From the NCBI GenBank assembly GCA_964415245.1, contig CAYQAJ010000128.1, forward strand, positions 1 to 14,054: 14,054 nucleotides of DNA. The letters are read 5' to 3'. The DNA is from CAYQAJ01 sp964415245. GTDB lineage: Bacteria; Planctomycetota; Planctomycetia; Pirellulales; Pirellulaceae. The first letter of the stretch is position 1. Each line of letters opens with the position of its first letter. The notes below the pieces were generated by a model. The model searched no databases. It was given only the letters and a program-made list of their open reading frames with translations, and was not told the DNA's origin. Below, in pieces: positions 13,482 through 14,054 of this stretch. The translations under genes and the position numbers were made by a program.

Positions 13482-14054
13482 ATGCGCAACATCAGGTCAC
13501 AGGACGTAGCGTTCATATTCCTGTGTGCTGGTGTATGTCTGGCGGTTGCCGGCGGCGCGACGGCAACGGGCGAGGATCACTCGACCGGTAAAACTGCCGG
13601 CCCATCGGGGGGAACGGTCGAGGGAGTCATCGTGTACCAAGCCGATCACAGTCGGCCCTGGCGTTATGAGCGCTACTACGTGAAGGACCGCAAGACGGGC
13701 GAATTGGCGGAAGCCGTGGTCAGCCTCACAGCCAGCGTGTCCGATCGTGGCGGCGAGCGGCGCGATCCGATTACAGCCGTCATCGACCAGAAAGACTTTC
13801 AATTCGCTCCCGAAACGGTCGCCATTCGCAGCGGGGATCGAGTCAAGTTTACCAACAGCGATGCGGTCGTTCACAACGTCTCTGTTTTTGATTCGGACAA
13901 CGCCTTCAACGTAAACATGCCCTCCGGCGGCGAGCACACCCAGACGTTCAAAACACCCGGCGGCATCGGCCGGCCGATACAGGTTGGTTGCGTGTATCAC
14001 AGCGCCATGCGGGCCTGGATCTATGTATTCGACCATCCGCACTTCCAAGTCACC
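13482..14054 (+). CDS. Secreted cupredoxin (plastocyanin/azurin-like) domain protein, 3' end beyond window
   Basis: From the ATG at 13482 the frame is open for 191 codons to the window edge, so the C-terminus is not seen. Residues 1-29 form a signal peptide (AFIFLCAGVCLAVAGGATA). Residues 43-85 (GGTVEGVIVY, RPWRYERYYVKDRKTGELAE) match a conserved N-terminal segment I associate with planctomycete cupredoxin proteins. Residues about 98-191 form the cupredoxin domain: DFQFAPETVAIRSGDRVKFT, then VVHNV with ligand H131, and GCVYHSAMRAW with C170, H173 and M176. This is a full type 1 copper set, so it should bind copper and may shuttle electrons outside the cytoplasm. The likely ribosome binding site is weak (GGGGACG about 15 nt upstream); an in-frame TTG at 13473 is an alternative start. 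The start is the least certain point. Confidence 0.85.
   Translation, partial: MRNIRSQDVAFIFLCAGVCLAVAGGATATGEDHSTGKTAGPSGGTVEGVIVYQADHSRPWRYERYYVKDRKTGELAEAVVSLTASVSDRGGERRDPITAVIDQKDFQFAPETVAIRSGDRVKFTNSDAVVHNVSVFDSDNAFNVNMPSGGEHTQTFKTPGGIGRPIQVGCVYHSAMRAWIYVFDHPHFQVT

Noticed and set aside
13007..13591. 194-residue plus-strand frame through R1 copy C into the cupredoxin gene
   Set aside because: Different frame from the cupredoxin; its first half is repeat DNA and the second half is out-of-frame signal-peptide sequence.
13497..14048. 183-residue minus-strand frame opposite the cupredoxin gene
   Set aside because: The plus strand encodes a full set of copper ligands and a signal peptide; this is its antisense shadow.

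Overview
The window reads as a piece of a Planctomycetes chromosome, most likely Pirellulales-like. This rests on gene content, not on a search. It holds an ECF sigma factor of the planctomycete-rich Sigma70_ECF type beside a Ser/Thr kinase with a PEGA-like segment and WD40 repeats. It also holds a PqqD/M50 peptidase/HlyD fusion, a cupredoxin of the 'GTVEG...RPWRYxRYYVK' type, and long GC-rich intergenic stretches with degenerate repeats. No tRNA, rRNA, CRISPR array or intact transposase was seen.

Layout. Bases 1-289 hold no convincing gene. Bases 290-2734 (+) encode an 814-residue membrane protein with a PqqD-like N-terminus, an M50 zinc-peptidase membrane core (HESAH) and a HlyD-type adaptor arm. 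Bases 2735-3640 are non-coding or decayed: copy A of a dispersed repeat, then a possible 3' scrap of a transposase. Bases 3641-4543 (-) encode an AlkD-like HEAT-repeat DNA alkylation repair family protein with a Lys/Ala-rich histone H1-like tail. Copy B of the repeat follows. Bases 5072-5626 (+) encode the ECF sigma factor and 5759-9235 (+) the kinase/WD40/TPR protein. A perfect 10-bp inverted repeat lies between these two. Bases 9433-10299 (+) encode a secreted protein of unknown family. Bases 10527-12809 (+) encode a prepilin-type protein with an EF-hand and a predicted right-handed beta-helix. Bases 12810-13481 are intergenic and carry both repeat families (a second element plus copy C). 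Bases 13482 to the window end (+) encode a secreted cupredoxin that is still open at the edge.

How the genes may work together. The sigma factor and kinase form a likely signalling pair: a membrane kinase with a predicted extracytoplasmic propeller and TPR domain next to an ECF sigma factor without a classical anti-sigma gene. The two following genes encode exported, probably beta-rich proteins. They share about 50 bp of nearly identical upstream DNA, which suggests common origin or co-regulation of a surface structure.

Most unusual points: the pseudopilin/EF-hand/beta-helix architecture and its secreted neighbour; the two dispersed repeat families, one with partly coding-like substitution; the AlkD-like gene between two repeat copies, which seems to lack the family aspartate; and the inverted repeat beside a -10-like hexamer ahead of the kinase gene.
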